Below, in pieces: positions 41,511-52,414 of a stretch of 64,000 nucleotides of DNA. Source of the DNA: Poa pratensis (taxonomy: Eukaryota; Streptophyta; Magnoliopsida; Poales; Poaceae); assembly GCA_947311845.1 (NCBI GenBank), contig CAMZMU010000040.1:62638830-62702829 (forward strand), read 5' to 3'. The translations under genes were made by a program, and so were the position numbers. Position 1 is the stretch's first letter. Each line of letters begins with the position of its first letter. Below the pieces are notes generated by a model, which saw only the letters and a list, made by a program, of their open reading frames with translations, was not told the origin of the DNA and did no database searches.

Positions 41511-42515
41511 ATGGCCGACGGGTTTACGACGACTATCCAGCTGGGGGCGATACCTACCCCGGGAGCGACGCCACTGTTCCAGACCGAGCTGCTTGCGTTG
41601 ACCAGGCTTTTGGGGCGTCCACTCCCTGAGTTGCGTGGAGGACGTGCGCTGCCGTTAGTCGATGGGGAGATGTCCTGGAGGGTGAGGTGCACCCTTCGAG
41701 GCCCTCTTGTGCCACCGTTTGCGGAGGAGCTGACTGTGGAGGCCATCGAGCCCACCCAGACCGCAGCTACTGCGACCGTCCTGCAGCGGGCTCTCGCTCG
41801 CTTGGTGCACTTCCACAGCGCCGAGCTAGTCGGCACCCGCTTCGAGTACTTCGAGAGGCGCGACGACCAGGGCCACTCTATGCCCCTGCGCCCCCACCCC
41901 ATCTTTGGGCTGCACGTGGAGGACTTGGGGATCCTTCTGGAGCACACTCAGGATCAGCTGATCCACAGCCGTATGGAGAGCGACCTTCGCCGTATGCAGT
42001 ACGTCGACGCGGAGAACCGCGTTACGGAGGCCGAGCAGGACACCGAGGCTGTGGAGGCCCAGCTCACGGAGTCACTGGACAAGCTGAAGATTGCAGAGGA
42101 GAAGCTCAAGACCACTGAGGAGCGCCTGAGGAGGTCCCGGACCGCGCTTGGGAAGGAGCGGAAGGAGACCCGCCGCTTTGAGGCCCGTTTCAAGACCGCC
42201 CGGTACTGGCAGCACAACCTCACGCGTAGGGTTGATGATCTTGAGGCGACCATTCAGCTACGTGACACCCGAATCGTCGAGCTAGAGGAGGAGCTTGAGG
42301 AGTTGCGCAAGGAGAACGACGATCTCCTGCCCGACGACGAGGATCCGATGGAGGATATGGACATGGAGCCGGAGAGCGAGCAGGAGGACGACGACCTTCA
42401 CGACAACGCCGACACGGACCCGGATCTAGTTATGTCCGATGAGGAGGACCCCGGAGAGCCCCCTTACGACGGCGACGCACTCACTTCACCTGATGTCGCT
42501 GCCGTGGACGAGTAG
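41511..42515 (+). CDS. Extra ORF before gag in the chromovirus (coiled coil, acidic tail)
   Basis: This intact 334-residue ORF starts at ATG 41511, 230 bp after the primer-binding site, and ends 317 bp before gag. The N-terminal half (about residues 1-150) is a compact-looking mixed region with no domain I recognise. Residues about 155-270 are a long heptad-rich coiled coil (many Leu, Glu, Arg; EAQLTESLDKLKIAEEKLK). Residues about 275-334 are very acidic (DDEDPMEDMDMEPESEQEDD). It has no zinc knuckle and no membrane segment. It is GC-rich like gag and lies on the same strand in the full-length transcript. Unlike gag and pol in this copy it has no stop or frameshift. Function is unknown; a structural or adapter role is possible. 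Confidence 0.8.
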   Translation: MADGFTTTIQLGAIPTPGATPLFQTELLALTRLLGRPLPELRGGRALPLVDGEMSWRVRCTLRGPLVPPFAEELTVEAIEPTQTAATATVLQRALARLVHFHSAELVGTRFEYFERRDDQGHSMPLRPHPIFGLHVEDLGILLEHTQDQLIHSRMESDLRRMQYVDAENRVTEAEQDTEAVEAQLTESLDKLKIAEEKLKTTEERLRRSRTALGKERKETRRFEARFKTARYWQHNLTRRVDDLEATIQLRDTRIVELEEELEELRKENDDLLPDDEDPMEDMDMEPESEQEDDDLHDNADTDPDLVMSDEEDPGEPPYDGDALTSPDVAAVDE

Positions 42516-42832
42516 CTACTTCGAGTAGTTCTTTTGAGTTAGGATCACCCTGTCACGAGCTTGTTATGTTGCGATCGTGTGATCTTGTGGTCATTAGTAT
42601 GTGGTAGCCTTGATGGTGGTAAGGCGGTTGTTGTGTTAGACTTTGTATTTGTGAACTCATGCGAGTCGTATCAAGACCCTATTATCGAGCTAGTTATCCT
42701 ATTTATGCCATGTGTTCTTGCTTCATTTGTATGTTATTCGTGTTTGCATGATTGGCATGTTTTCATTCTATCTAAAATGTTTTATTTATTAATTGTTTGG
42801 AGTTTTAATTATGCCGTCTTCAAAACTTCAAT
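42516..42832. other. Spacer between the extra ORF and gag
   Basis: AT-rich, non-coding, about 317 bp. No splice or promoter signals were fixed. Confidence 0.5.
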
Positions 42833-43689
42833 ATGGCGAGAGATCCACCACCACCACCCGAGCCCACTATGGCCCAGCTGATGCGCCTCTTCATGGAGGA
42901 CCGTGAGGCCGCTCTGGCCGAAAGGACCACGAACCTCGCCACACTGCAGCCCCTGGCCCAGATTGCCGTCAACCCTAATGGTGGCAATGGCAATGAGGAA
43001 GGCCGCTCCAAGCTGCGAGACTTCCAGAACACTAATCCCCCGGTGTTCTCTCAGAGGGTGGATCCACTTGACGCGGATGACTGGATCCGCTCGATCAAGA
43101 ACAATCTAGAGGTCGCCCATGTTGGCGACAATGAGAAGGTGGTCTATGCTACTCACTACCTCTCAGGTGCCGCCCGAGCATGGTGGGAATCAGTTAAGGC
43201 ACTGCTGCCTCAAGGTGAAGTTGTGACCTGGGAGGCTTTCAAGACCAAGTTTTAGAAGCGGTACGTGCCATCGGGTCAAGTCAGCATCATGCGAGAGAAG
43301 TTTCTGCGACTAAAGCAGGGTGGTATGTCAGTGGGTGAGTATCTGGAGGAATTCACCACCTTGGCAAGGTATGCACCTGCCGACGTGGACACGGAGGACA
43401 AAAGGAAGGAAAGGTTCCGGAACGGGCTGCATGATGAAATGCAGTGCATCCATGTGGTGATGCCATTCAACGATCTGGAATCTTTGGCTGACGCCGCCAT
43501 CATGATGGAGCACAAACGTAAAGCATCTTATGACAGCCGCAAGCGCCGCCAGATGTTGCAGCAAGGCAGTAGCAGTGGCAGCAACAACAACAACAACAAC
43601 CAGCGCCTGCGCCTCACCCTTCACCTAGGCCTGCCTATCAGCTGCCACGACCAGCGTATCAGCCATCAAGACCCCCGTCGTATGCACCT
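42833..43689 (+). pseudogene. Chromovirus gag, 5' part
   Basis: From ATG 42833 it carries a Retrotrans_gag-type capsid domain: PVFSQRVDPLDADDWIRSIK, ATHYLSGAARAWWESVK, REKFLRLKQGGMSVGEYLEEF, YAPADVDTEDKRKERFRNGL. An in-frame TAG at 43253-43255 interrupts it after AFKTKF. A frameshift lies in the Asn (AAC) run near 43580-43600, after which a Pro-rich linker is read in another frame. The coding sequence is then cut at 43689 by the nested LTR element and resumes at 50338 with the zinc knuckle. Capsid protein of the virus-like particle; inactive here. Confidence 0.88.
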
Positions 43690-45260
43690 TGATACGTCTC
43701 AAACGTATCTATAATTTTTGATGTTCCATGCTGATATTATATCAATTGCTACATGTTTTGGTTACACTTTATATCATTTTTATGCATTTTCTAGGACTAA
43801 CCTATTAACAAGATGCCACAGTGCCAGTTCCCTGTTTTCTGCTATTTTTGGTTTCAAAAATCTATTAAGGAAATATTCTCGGAATTGGACGAAACAAAAG
43901 ACATCGTCAATAATATCACGAGGAGATCACGGAGTCCAAAGGGGAATCGAAGCAGACCCACCAGAGGGCCACGCCACACTAGGGCGCGGCCCAGGGTGGG
44001 CCCGCGCCCCCCTATGGCGTGGGGGCCCCCCTCGGCCACCGACGCCGCCTCTTCGCCTATCTATTCTCCGCGACGCGAAAACCCTATTACGGTCGATCAT
44101 ATTCCACGAAAAGTTCCGTCGCGGCCGTCATCGTCAATCTCAGATCGGAGGAGTTCTGAAGCTCTTCCCGGCACCCTGCCGGAGGGGAGATCATCACCGG
44201 AGGGCTCTACATCACCATGCCTGCCTCCGGAGTGATGCGTGAGTAGTCCACCCCTGGACTACGGGTCCATAGCAGTAGCTAGATGGTTGTCTCTCTACCT
44301 TGTGCCTCCATGTTTAGATCTTGTGAGCTGCCTAACATGATCAAGATCTTCTTATTGTAATGCTAGATGTTGTGTTTGCTGGGATCCGATGAATATTGAT
44401 ACCATGTTTATTCAAATTGTTTATCTATGTGCTCTTGATCTTGCATGCTCTCCGTTGCTAGTAGATGGTTTGGCCAGGTAGATGCTTGTGACTCCAAGAG
44501 GGGGTATTTATGCTCGATAGTGGGTTCAGTCTCTAGATATCTGGATCAGTGACAGAAAGGTCTAAGATGGTAGATGTGTTGTTGCTACTAGGGATAAAAC
44601 ATTGGTGCAGTGTCCAAGGGCACTTGTATTGATTACATTACACACTTTACTTCATGCAATAATCTGTTGTTAGCAACTTAATACTGAACAGGATGCGGAT
44701 GCTGCCTTGAAGGTGGATTATTTAGGCATAGATGCGGTTGGAATAACGTATATGTACTTTGTTGTAATACCCAACTAGATTTCATAGTAGACATCTTGGC
44801 ATGTATTGCTTTGTTATGCCCTCTCTATTTGTCAATTTCACAGCTGTAATTTGTTTACCCAACATGCTAGTTATCTGTTCTGAGAGAGACACCACTAGTG
44901 AACTGTGGACCCTGGTCCAATTTCCTCATACTGTTTACACAACCTGCTGCAATCATCTGTTTCCTGTTTCTTGCTGTGTTTCCTGCTGTTTTCCACACCA
45001 TACGTTTAACTCTTTGTTTCTGCAAGACCGGAGAGATTGACAACCTCTCTGTTTCGTGTTGGGCAAAGTTCTGGTTTGTGTCTGTGCAGATTCCACGTTG
45101 GTGCAAGCTCCCTAGCGCCAGGGGAGTCAACATCAACAACCTTCCAATTGATCATCAAGTCCTACTGGTCCGATTAAACCTTGGGTAGATTATTCAAGGG
45201 AAAACTTCTGCTGTCTACATCATAACCTTCCTCTTGGGGTTCACCAACACGTAGCCATCA
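43690..45260 (+). repeat. 5' LTR of the nested element
   Basis: It pairs with 48764-50332, with scattered mismatches and 1-3 bp indels. A GC-rich block (about 43920-44230) may hold the promoter-proximal region. ORFs in it repeat in both LTRs and are not genes. Confidence 0.92.
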
Positions 45261-45373
45261 AGCTGTTTTCTGGCGCCGTTGCCGGGGAAGTACTCATCAT
45301 CACCATCATCATCATCCTCAAATACTCTCCCGTCAACCAGGCACCAGCTGTTTTCTGGCGCCGTTGCTGGGGA
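45261..45373 (+). promoter_or_regulatory. Duplicated primer-binding site of the nested element
   Basis: AGCTGTTTTCTGGCGCCGTT begins at 45261 and again at 45346. The primer-binding cores are 45271-45288 (TGGCGCCGTTGCCGGGGA) and 45356-45373 (one mismatch, CTGGGGA). A CATCATCACC-type microsatellite lies between them. Confidence 0.85.
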
Positions 45374-45519
45374 CTTGGAGGCTATTGGAAAGGGGAGTCT
45401 CTCAGTTCCAATCTCTTTACTTTGTTTTTGTCTTGTTTTAGTTTTGTTTTGCTTGCTGTTAAAAATCAAAAACCCAAAAAAAATTAAATTCCTGCATCTA
45501 GTTTTTAATTTCGAGTTGC

Positions 45520-46179
45520 CCTGCTGCTAAAGTTGATAGTCTTGCTCATGATGTTGAAATGCTGAAAATAAAAGCTATTCCTAGTGATATTAGAGAGAGT
45601 AAAACACTCAATGCTATTCAAATTAAAATTGATAATAACATTAGGATGCTTGCTGAACTGCATGAAAGATGGGAGAGAGAAGAAAGAGAAGCTGAAATTG
45701 CTGAACAAAATAGTGTTGTTAGAGTTTGCACAATTTTTACTAATGAAACAAATGATGCCTCACATGCTAATGCGCCCCCTACTGTTAGTGAAAAGATAAT
45801 AAGTGTTGGAAATGTCTCCACTGCCTCTACAAAAAAGTTTAAATTGCCTGATAGCACTACTTTTGTTCCTAGTAAAAGTGCTGAAATTTTTAGAGGTGTT
45901 GGTGATAATTGCTCCATTGTTTTTGATGACAACAACTTCAATTTCGAAAATTGTAACATAACTGAAGTCATCATGTTCTTGCAAAAACTAGCTAAGAGTC
46001 CTAATGCTAGTAAAATAAATATGGCTTTTACTGAACATATTATCAAAGCTCTCATGCATGCTAGGGAAGAGAAATTAAAACTTGAAGCTTCTATCCCTAG
46101 GAAGAAGATGAAATACTCACATGATACTAGTGTCAAGACAAATTATGGTTTTGGATTTTCTGGTCTTGACAATACTTGA
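45520..46179 (+). CDS. Gag-like ORF of the non-autonomous nested element
   Basis: The frame is open from about 45520; the first ATG is 45559, giving 206 residues to the TGA at 46177-46179. It is Glu/Lys/Asn-rich, with a coiled-coil-like segment (LHERWEREEREAEIAEQN) and a later helix-rich part (LMHAREEKLKLEASIPRKKM). It has no zinc knuckle or enzyme motif. Its position after the primer-binding site suggests a gag remnant or a gag-derived protein, and the sequence after its stop resembles Sabrina-type interior DNA. No stop or frameshift is seen in it. Confidence 0.5.
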   Translation, partial: PAAKVDSLAHDVEMLKIKAIPSDIRESKTLNAIQIKIDNNIRMLAELHERWEREEREAEIAEQNSVVRVCTIFTNETNDASHANAPPTVSEKIISVGNVSTASTKKFKLPDSTTFVPSKSAEIFRGVGDNCSIVFDDNNFNFENCNITEVIMFLQKLAKSPNASKINMAFTEHIIKALMHAREEKLKLEASIPRKKMKYSHDTSVKTNYGFGFSGLDNT

Positions 46180-48763
46180 TGCATCTCTTCATGCCTAGCT
46201 CAAAGGCATTAAAGAAAAGCACTTCTGGGAGATAACCCATGTTTTTATTTGCTGTTTTATTTTTGTTTTCTTGAGTCAAGGATGCTTGTTTACCTCTGTA
46301 GCAACTCCTTTGTATCTTTTATTTGCTGTTTTGTTGTGCCAAGGAGAGTTACTAATGCAAAGTTGGTTTTTATTTTCGGGACTGCATTGGGACAGATTGC
46401 TGTTCGTCACCGTTTAATTCAGTAGAAAATCAGAAAAAATCGAAAAATGCTGAAACTTTTTGTGCATGTTCCTGATGATGTTACGCAACTTTCATTATTT
46501 CAAAAGTTTTCATCTGAGCATCGTAAGTGCCTCGAAAAAATTCGTCATTACAGACTGTTCTGGTTTGACAGATTCTGTCTTTTATTTTGCATTCTCTCTT
46601 TTACAAGTTTTTAAGTGGTTTCTTTTCGTGTAAAAGTGCCCACTTGAGCCTAGTAACAGTGGCTAATGTTTAAAATAGTTGGCTTGTGAGTTTTGTCTTT
46701 GCTAGAACTTTGAAGTATTATCTTTTAGTGCACTAACCTGCTAATGAGAAAAGCTGTTAAGTTTTGGTGTGAAGGAAGTTTTCAAGTGTTGATAGAGGAG
46801 AATGATATTACATGATCAAGAAGAGTGAAGAGCTTAAGCTTGGGGAGGCTTACCTCCCCAGCATATTTCAAGAAGACTCAAGCATCTAAGCTTGGGGATG
46901 CCCAAGGCATCCCCTTCTTCATCTACAAATTATCAGGTCATCTCTAATGGTGCTATATTTTTATTGCTTCATGCTAGTGTACTCTTCCTTGGAGCGTCAG
47001 TGTGTTTTTGTTTTCAGTTTGTTTTGTTTTGTTTGCTGTGCTATACTTGTTGGATCCTAGTATTCATGTTTGGGAGAGAGACACGCTCCACTTTTTCATT
47101 AGAATACTCTTGTGCTTCACTTATACTTGTTGAGTATTCCTGTCTAGTTGCTGTTATTGCTGTTAGCTCTCAGTTTTTCATGTATCTCTTGTTAGAGCTT
47201 TCAGTTTCTTTTGAAGAAAGTACTCTCTTGCTTCACTTATATCTGTTTGGAGAGTTGTCAAATAAGTTGATTGGTGTTTGGTTGGACCAGAAAAATGCTA
47301 TGCATGTGGTAGTGGTATAAAATGCTTACATGAATCTTTTTAGATCGTTGTCTTGAGTAATTTGATGCTTGCCAATTGTTTTGAGCTGTCAAGTAATTAA
47401 TGTTTAAGCTTGTGCATCATGTAAGTAATGGCTATTAATGAAGAACTACTATAAGGATTTTCTGCTATAATAATCTGTTGCATAATTGGAAGTCCATAGT
47501 AGTCTAGATAATTTTTGGATGAAGGCTATGTGTTAACAAGGAAGACAGTGGGAGTCTATGGTTCGTCAAACCTTGTGTTTTATGTACACTCTTGCTATTC
47601 CAGTTGATAATGATGTTTGCTTATAATAACCTTGCTAGCCTAAACTCTGTACTAAGAGGGAATGCTTCTTGTACATCCAAAACCTTGAGCCAAATCCATG
47701 CCACCTGTGTCCACCATACCTACCTATTATGTGGTGTTTTCACCATTCCAAGTAAATTTCTTCATGTGCTATCTACTAACTACTCAAAACTGTTACATTT
47801 CCTTTTTGTGTCACTACTTGAAAAGCTCATAAGGACGTAGTAGTGAGATTTGTCATCTTCCATGCTAATTAATTTACAAGGATTGGCAGCTTCATCTGCT
47901 TCTCCACCTTTTATTTTGCATTAAAGAGCTGGTTAGTCCACCCTATAAATAAATAAATAAATAGACACTCCTCCATGGTGAATGTTGGTGGGCACCCGAG
48001 GATTCGGTTAGCCATGGTTTGTGGAAAGTAAATGGTTGGGAGGAGTGTCACCAATAAGTGCTTGTTACAAGTGCAGTCCTAAAAACTCTCGGAACCGCTC
48101 TAAAAGTTAGTTAGCCATGGAAGATGACAAGTACCTGCTATTTGATTTGTTGACACCTGTATACACCATTACCTTACAAAACAATATTTTATGCTCTCTA
48201 TATGCCTTCGGGAACTACAGCTCTAGCACATGATGTTAATCCCTGCTTCCCTCTGCGAAGGGCCATTCTTTTACTTTTATGTTGAGTCAGTTTTCCCACT
48301 TCTTTCTGTCTACTTAAGCAAACATCATTGTCAACTCCAGTATAACAGTTTTTACATAACTTTGTGTTTGGTTGATCATATTCTTTGCATTGACATTATC
48401 TATATGATATACATGTTGAAAGTTGAAGCAAAAGCTGAAGCTATTATCTTCCTTTGTGTTGATACAAACACTTTCATGTTGAGAATTATTGCTGCTGTGA
48501 ACTAACTATTATGTTAGACTATTATATCTCTAAATGTTTTATAGTATTATTCATGAAAGTTTGCACTTGTGTGATCACTTATGTTTACTCTTTATTTACT
48601 TGCTTGCAAACTATAGACCATTGGCTTGGATCACTTCATTCAGATCATGTGCATTACATTGTTATTTGATCAAAGATTGTGTTGGTAGCATGTCACTTCA
48701 AAAATTATCTGTTTTTATCGTTTACCTACTCGAGGACGAGCAGGAACTAAGCTTGGGGATGCT
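46180..48763. other. Non-coding interior of the nested element
   Basis: No retroviral domain is seen in any frame. It is T-rich on the plus strand, with repeated AGCTTGGGGA(T/G)G(C) (about 46838, 46888, 48750), a (AAAT)n run near 47947-47965, and only unconvincing ORFs. Confidence 0.7.
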
Positions 48764-50332
48764 TGATACGTCTCAAACGTATCTATAATTTTTGATGTTC
48801 CATGCTGTTATTATATCAATTGCTACATGTTTTGGTTACACTTTATATCATTTTTATGCATTTTCTGGGACTAACCTATTAACAAGATGCCACAGTGCCA
48901 GTTCCCTGTTTTCTGCTGTTTTTGGTTTCAGAAAATCTATTAAGGAAATATTCTCGGAATTGGACGAAACAAAAGACATCGTCAATAATATCACGAGGAG
49001 ATCACGGAGTCCAAAGGGGAGTCGGAGCAGACCCACCAGGGGGCCACGCCACACTAGGGCGCGGCCCAGGGTGGGCCCGCGCCCCCCTATGGCGTGGTGG
49101 CCCCCCTCGGCCACCGACGCCGCCTCTTCGCCTATATATTCTCCGCGACGCGAAAACCCTATTACGGTCGATCATATTCCACGAAAAGTTCCGTCGCGGC
49201 CGTCATCGTCAATCTCAGATCGGAGGAGTTCTGAAGCTCTTCCCGGCACCCTGCCGGAGGGGAGATCATCACCGGAGGGCTCTACATCACCATGCCTGCC
49301 TCCGGAGTGATGCGTGAGTAGTCCACCCCTGGACTACGGGTCCATAGCAGTAGCTAGATGGTTGTCTCTCTACCTTGTGCCTCCATGTTTAGATCTTGTG
49401 AGCTGCCTAACATGATCAAGATCATCTTATTGTAATGCTAGATGTTGTGTTTGCTGGGATCCGATGAATATTGATACCATGTTTATTCAAGTTGTTTATC
49501 TATGTGCTCTTGATCTTGCATGCTCTCCGTTGCTAGTAGATGCTTTGGCCAAGTAGATGCTTGTGACTCCAAGAGGGGGTATTTATGCTCGATAGTGGGT
49601 TCAGTCTCTAGATATCTGGATCAGTGACAGAAAGGTCTAAGATGGTAGATGTGCTGTTGCTACTAGGGATAAAACATTGGTGCAGTGTCCAAGGGCACTT
49701 GTATTGATTACATTACACACTTTACTTCATGCAATAATCTGTTGTTAGCAACTTAATACTGAACAGGATGCGGATGCTGCCTTGAAGGTGGATTATTTAG
49801 GCATAGATGCGGTTGGAATAACGGTCTATGTACTTTGTTGTAATGCCCAACTAGATTTCATAGTAGACATCTTGGCATGTATTGCATTGTTATGCCCTCT
49901 CTATTTGTCAATTGCCCAGCTGTAATTTGTTTACCCAACATGCTAGTTATCTGTTCTGAGAGAGACACCACTAGTGAACTGTGGACCCTGGTCCAATTTC
50001 CTCATACTGTTTACACAACCTGCTGCAATCATCTGTTTCCTGTTACTTGCTGTTTTCCTGCTGTTTTCCACACCATACGTTTAACTCTTTGTTTCTGCAA
50101 GACCGGAGAGATTGACAACCTCTCTGTTTCGTGTTGGGCAAAGTTCTGGTTTGTGTCTGTGCAGATTCCACGTTGGTGCAAGCTCCCTAGCGCCAGGGGG
50201 AGTCAACATCAACAACCTTCCAATTGATCGTCAAGTCCTACTGGATTAAACCTTGGGTAGATTATTCAAGGGAAAACTTCTGCTGTCTACATCATAACCT
50301 TCCTCTTGGGGTTCACCAACACGTAGCCATCA
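48764..50332 (+). repeat. 3' LTR of the nested element
   Basis: It begins TGATACGTCTC at 48764 and ends GCCATCA at 50332, followed by the target copy CACCT. Confidence 0.92.
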
Positions 50333-50337
50333 CACCT

Positions 50338-51198
50338 CGCCCGAGTTACCCCACTCACCCACCTGTTCCTCGCCCGGGAGGCGGCTACAACCCTGGTCTC
50401 AATTTCACTCGGCCGCCAGCACCAAGACCCACCGGAGGCTGCTTTGCCTGTGGACAGCCTGGGCATTTCTCAAGGGACTGCCCCACCAAGCAACCTGCTG
50501 ATAATCGCCCCAATGTGACCAAGATGAACCAGGGATCAGTCCGACCCCCTGGAGGCAAGGCCCCGTACCCGAGGAAGGCAGGGCACGTGACAAGGGGACA
50601 CTTGAATCACATCAGCGCTGAAGAGGCCCAGGAGGCACCTGACCTAGTAATGGGTACGTTCCCTGTCAACTCCGTACCGGCTACCGTTTTGTTTGATTCG
50701 GGTGCATCCCATTCCTTTGTTACAGAGCCGTTTGTTAGAAAGAGTGACTTGAGACCCTCACTTATGGATAGACCCATGCTCGTGCAAATTCCTGGAGCCA
50801 CCACTAAGACTAACCTTTCTTGCAAAGAGGTGCTCGTAGAAATCCAGGGAGCCCGATTCCATGCTGACCTTGTGGTTTTGGGAAAGCAAGGTATAGAAGT
50901 GGTTTTGGGAATGGACTGGATGGCAGTAAACCGTGGAGTTATAGACTGCAACACAAAAACTATCTCCCTCACCAGTCCGGAAGGAGTTGAGGTTGTGCAC
51001 ACATCTTCAATGCACTCCTTGTTAGGGCACTGTCATAAGAGCATAGCTAAGCCTGCCTTGGAAGAGGTACCTATAGTTTGTGAGTACCCTGATGTTTTTC
51101 CCGAGGAACTACCCGGTATGCCGCCTGATCGGGATATCGAGTTCATCATTGAGTTAGTTCCTGGAACCGGACCCATAGCCAGAAGCCCTACCGAATGA
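50338..51198 (+). pseudogene. Chromovirus gag end (zinc knuckle) and protease
   Basis: Resuming after the nested element, a Pro-rich linker leads to a CCHC zinc knuckle, CFACGQPGHFSRDC, which binds RNA in the nucleocapsid. The aspartic protease follows (VLFDSGASHSFV; VVLGMDWM downstream). The frame closes at the TGA 51196-51198, where the following RT frame begins in another phase (a frameshift near 51185). Protease would process gag-pol; this copy cannot make the full polyprotein. Confidence 0.9.
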
Positions 51199-52414
51199 AC
51201 CCTCAAGAGCTTGAGGAATTGAAGAAGCAGCTGGATGATATGCTTAGGAAAGGACTGATACGCCACAGTGCCTCACCATGGGGATCTCCAGTGATCTTCG
51301 TGGATAAAAGAGACGGTACCACTCGCTTATGTGTGGACTACCGGAAGCTGAACGACGTGACCATCAAGAACAAGTACCCCCTGCCCAAGATTGAGGATCT
51401 GTTTGATCAACTCAATGGAGCTCGAGTCTTCTCCAAGATCGATCTCCGCACCGGTTATCACCAGCTGAAAGTAAGGGAGACAGACATCCCGAAGACTGCT
51501 TTCACCACTCGTTACGGGTTGTTTGTGTCGACCGTAATGACCTTTGGCCTGACCAATGCCCGGCCTACTTCATGAATCTCATGAATAAGGTGTTCATGGA
51601 TTATCTGGACAAATTCGTAGTGGTTTTCATCGATGACATCCTGATTTACTCCAAATCTGAAGAAGAGCACGAAGAGCACCTGAGGTTGGTTTTAGGCACC
51701 CTTCGTGAACACCAGCTCTATGCCAAGTTTAGCAAATGTCAATTTTGGCTGCAGGAAGTGGCATTCCTTGGGCATGTTATTACGGCCGGAGGGATCGCCG
51801 TTGACCCCTCTCATATCAAAGCTATAGTTGAGTTCCCGACCCGCACCAACCAAACCGAAGTGAGATCTATCCTCGGAATGGCTGGGTATTACCGCAAGTT
51901 TGTCGAGGGATTCTCAAGCATTGCTAAACCCCTCACCCAGTTACTGAAGAAAGACAAGAAGTTTGAGTGGACTGACAAGTGTGAGGAGAGTTTCCAGGAG
52001 CTGAAGAAGAGGTTAACCACAGCACCCATCCTCACCATGCCTGATGTGACCAAAGATTTTGTCGTGTATTGCGACGCTTCCAAGCTTGGACGACTAGGTT
52101 GTGTCCTCATGCAAGAGGGCAAAGTAATCTCCTATTCCTCGCGACAACTCCGCAAGCACGAGCAGAATTAACCCACCCATGACCTTGAACTTGCTGCCGT
52201 GGTTCACGCACTCAAAGCCTGGCGCCACTTTCTGATGGGCAACCGTTGTAACATCTACACCGACCACAAGAGCCTGAAGTATATCTTCACCCAACGGGAA
52301 TTGAATATGAGGCAGCGTATATGGATAGAGCTCATTAAAGATTATGACCTAGACATCCATTACCACCCTGGGAAAGCCAACGTCGTAGCCGATGCCCTTA
52401 GTCGACAGCCATGA
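51195..52414 (+). pseudogene. Chromovirus reverse transcriptase and RNase H
   Basis: RT motifs in order are [42 protein letters not shown], and the catalytic [12 protein letters not shown] frameshift or small deletion falls between 51570 and 51580 (the usual PAYFM block is damaged). RNase H follows ([29 protein letters not shown]) with an in-frame TAA at 52169-52171 and a TGA at 52412-52414. Order RT-RH-INT is the Ty3-gypsy order. Confidence 0.9.

Larger units (their letters stand above)
43690..50332 (+). mobile_element. Nested non-autonomous Sabrina/Athila-like LTR element
   Basis: LTRs 43690-45260 and 48764-50332 (1571 and 1569 bp) begin TGATACGTCTC and end GCCATCA. The target duplication CACCT is perfect (43685-43689 and 50333-50337), in the chromovirus gag. 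The primer-binding site TGGCGCCGTTGCCGGGGA follows the 5' LTR. The polypurine stretch before the 3' LTR is weak (AAGCTTGGGGATGC). The interior has one gag-like ORF and no protease, RT or integrase, so it must have been moved by another element's proteins. LTR start and primer site resemble Triticeae Athila-type gypsy elements such as Sabrina, from memory. Confidence 0.9.

Noticed and set aside
41511..42515. A host gene captured as an independent insertion
   Set aside because: It lies cleanly between primer-binding site and gag, same strand and base composition as gag, with no introns or target duplications. An element-encoded ORF is more likely.
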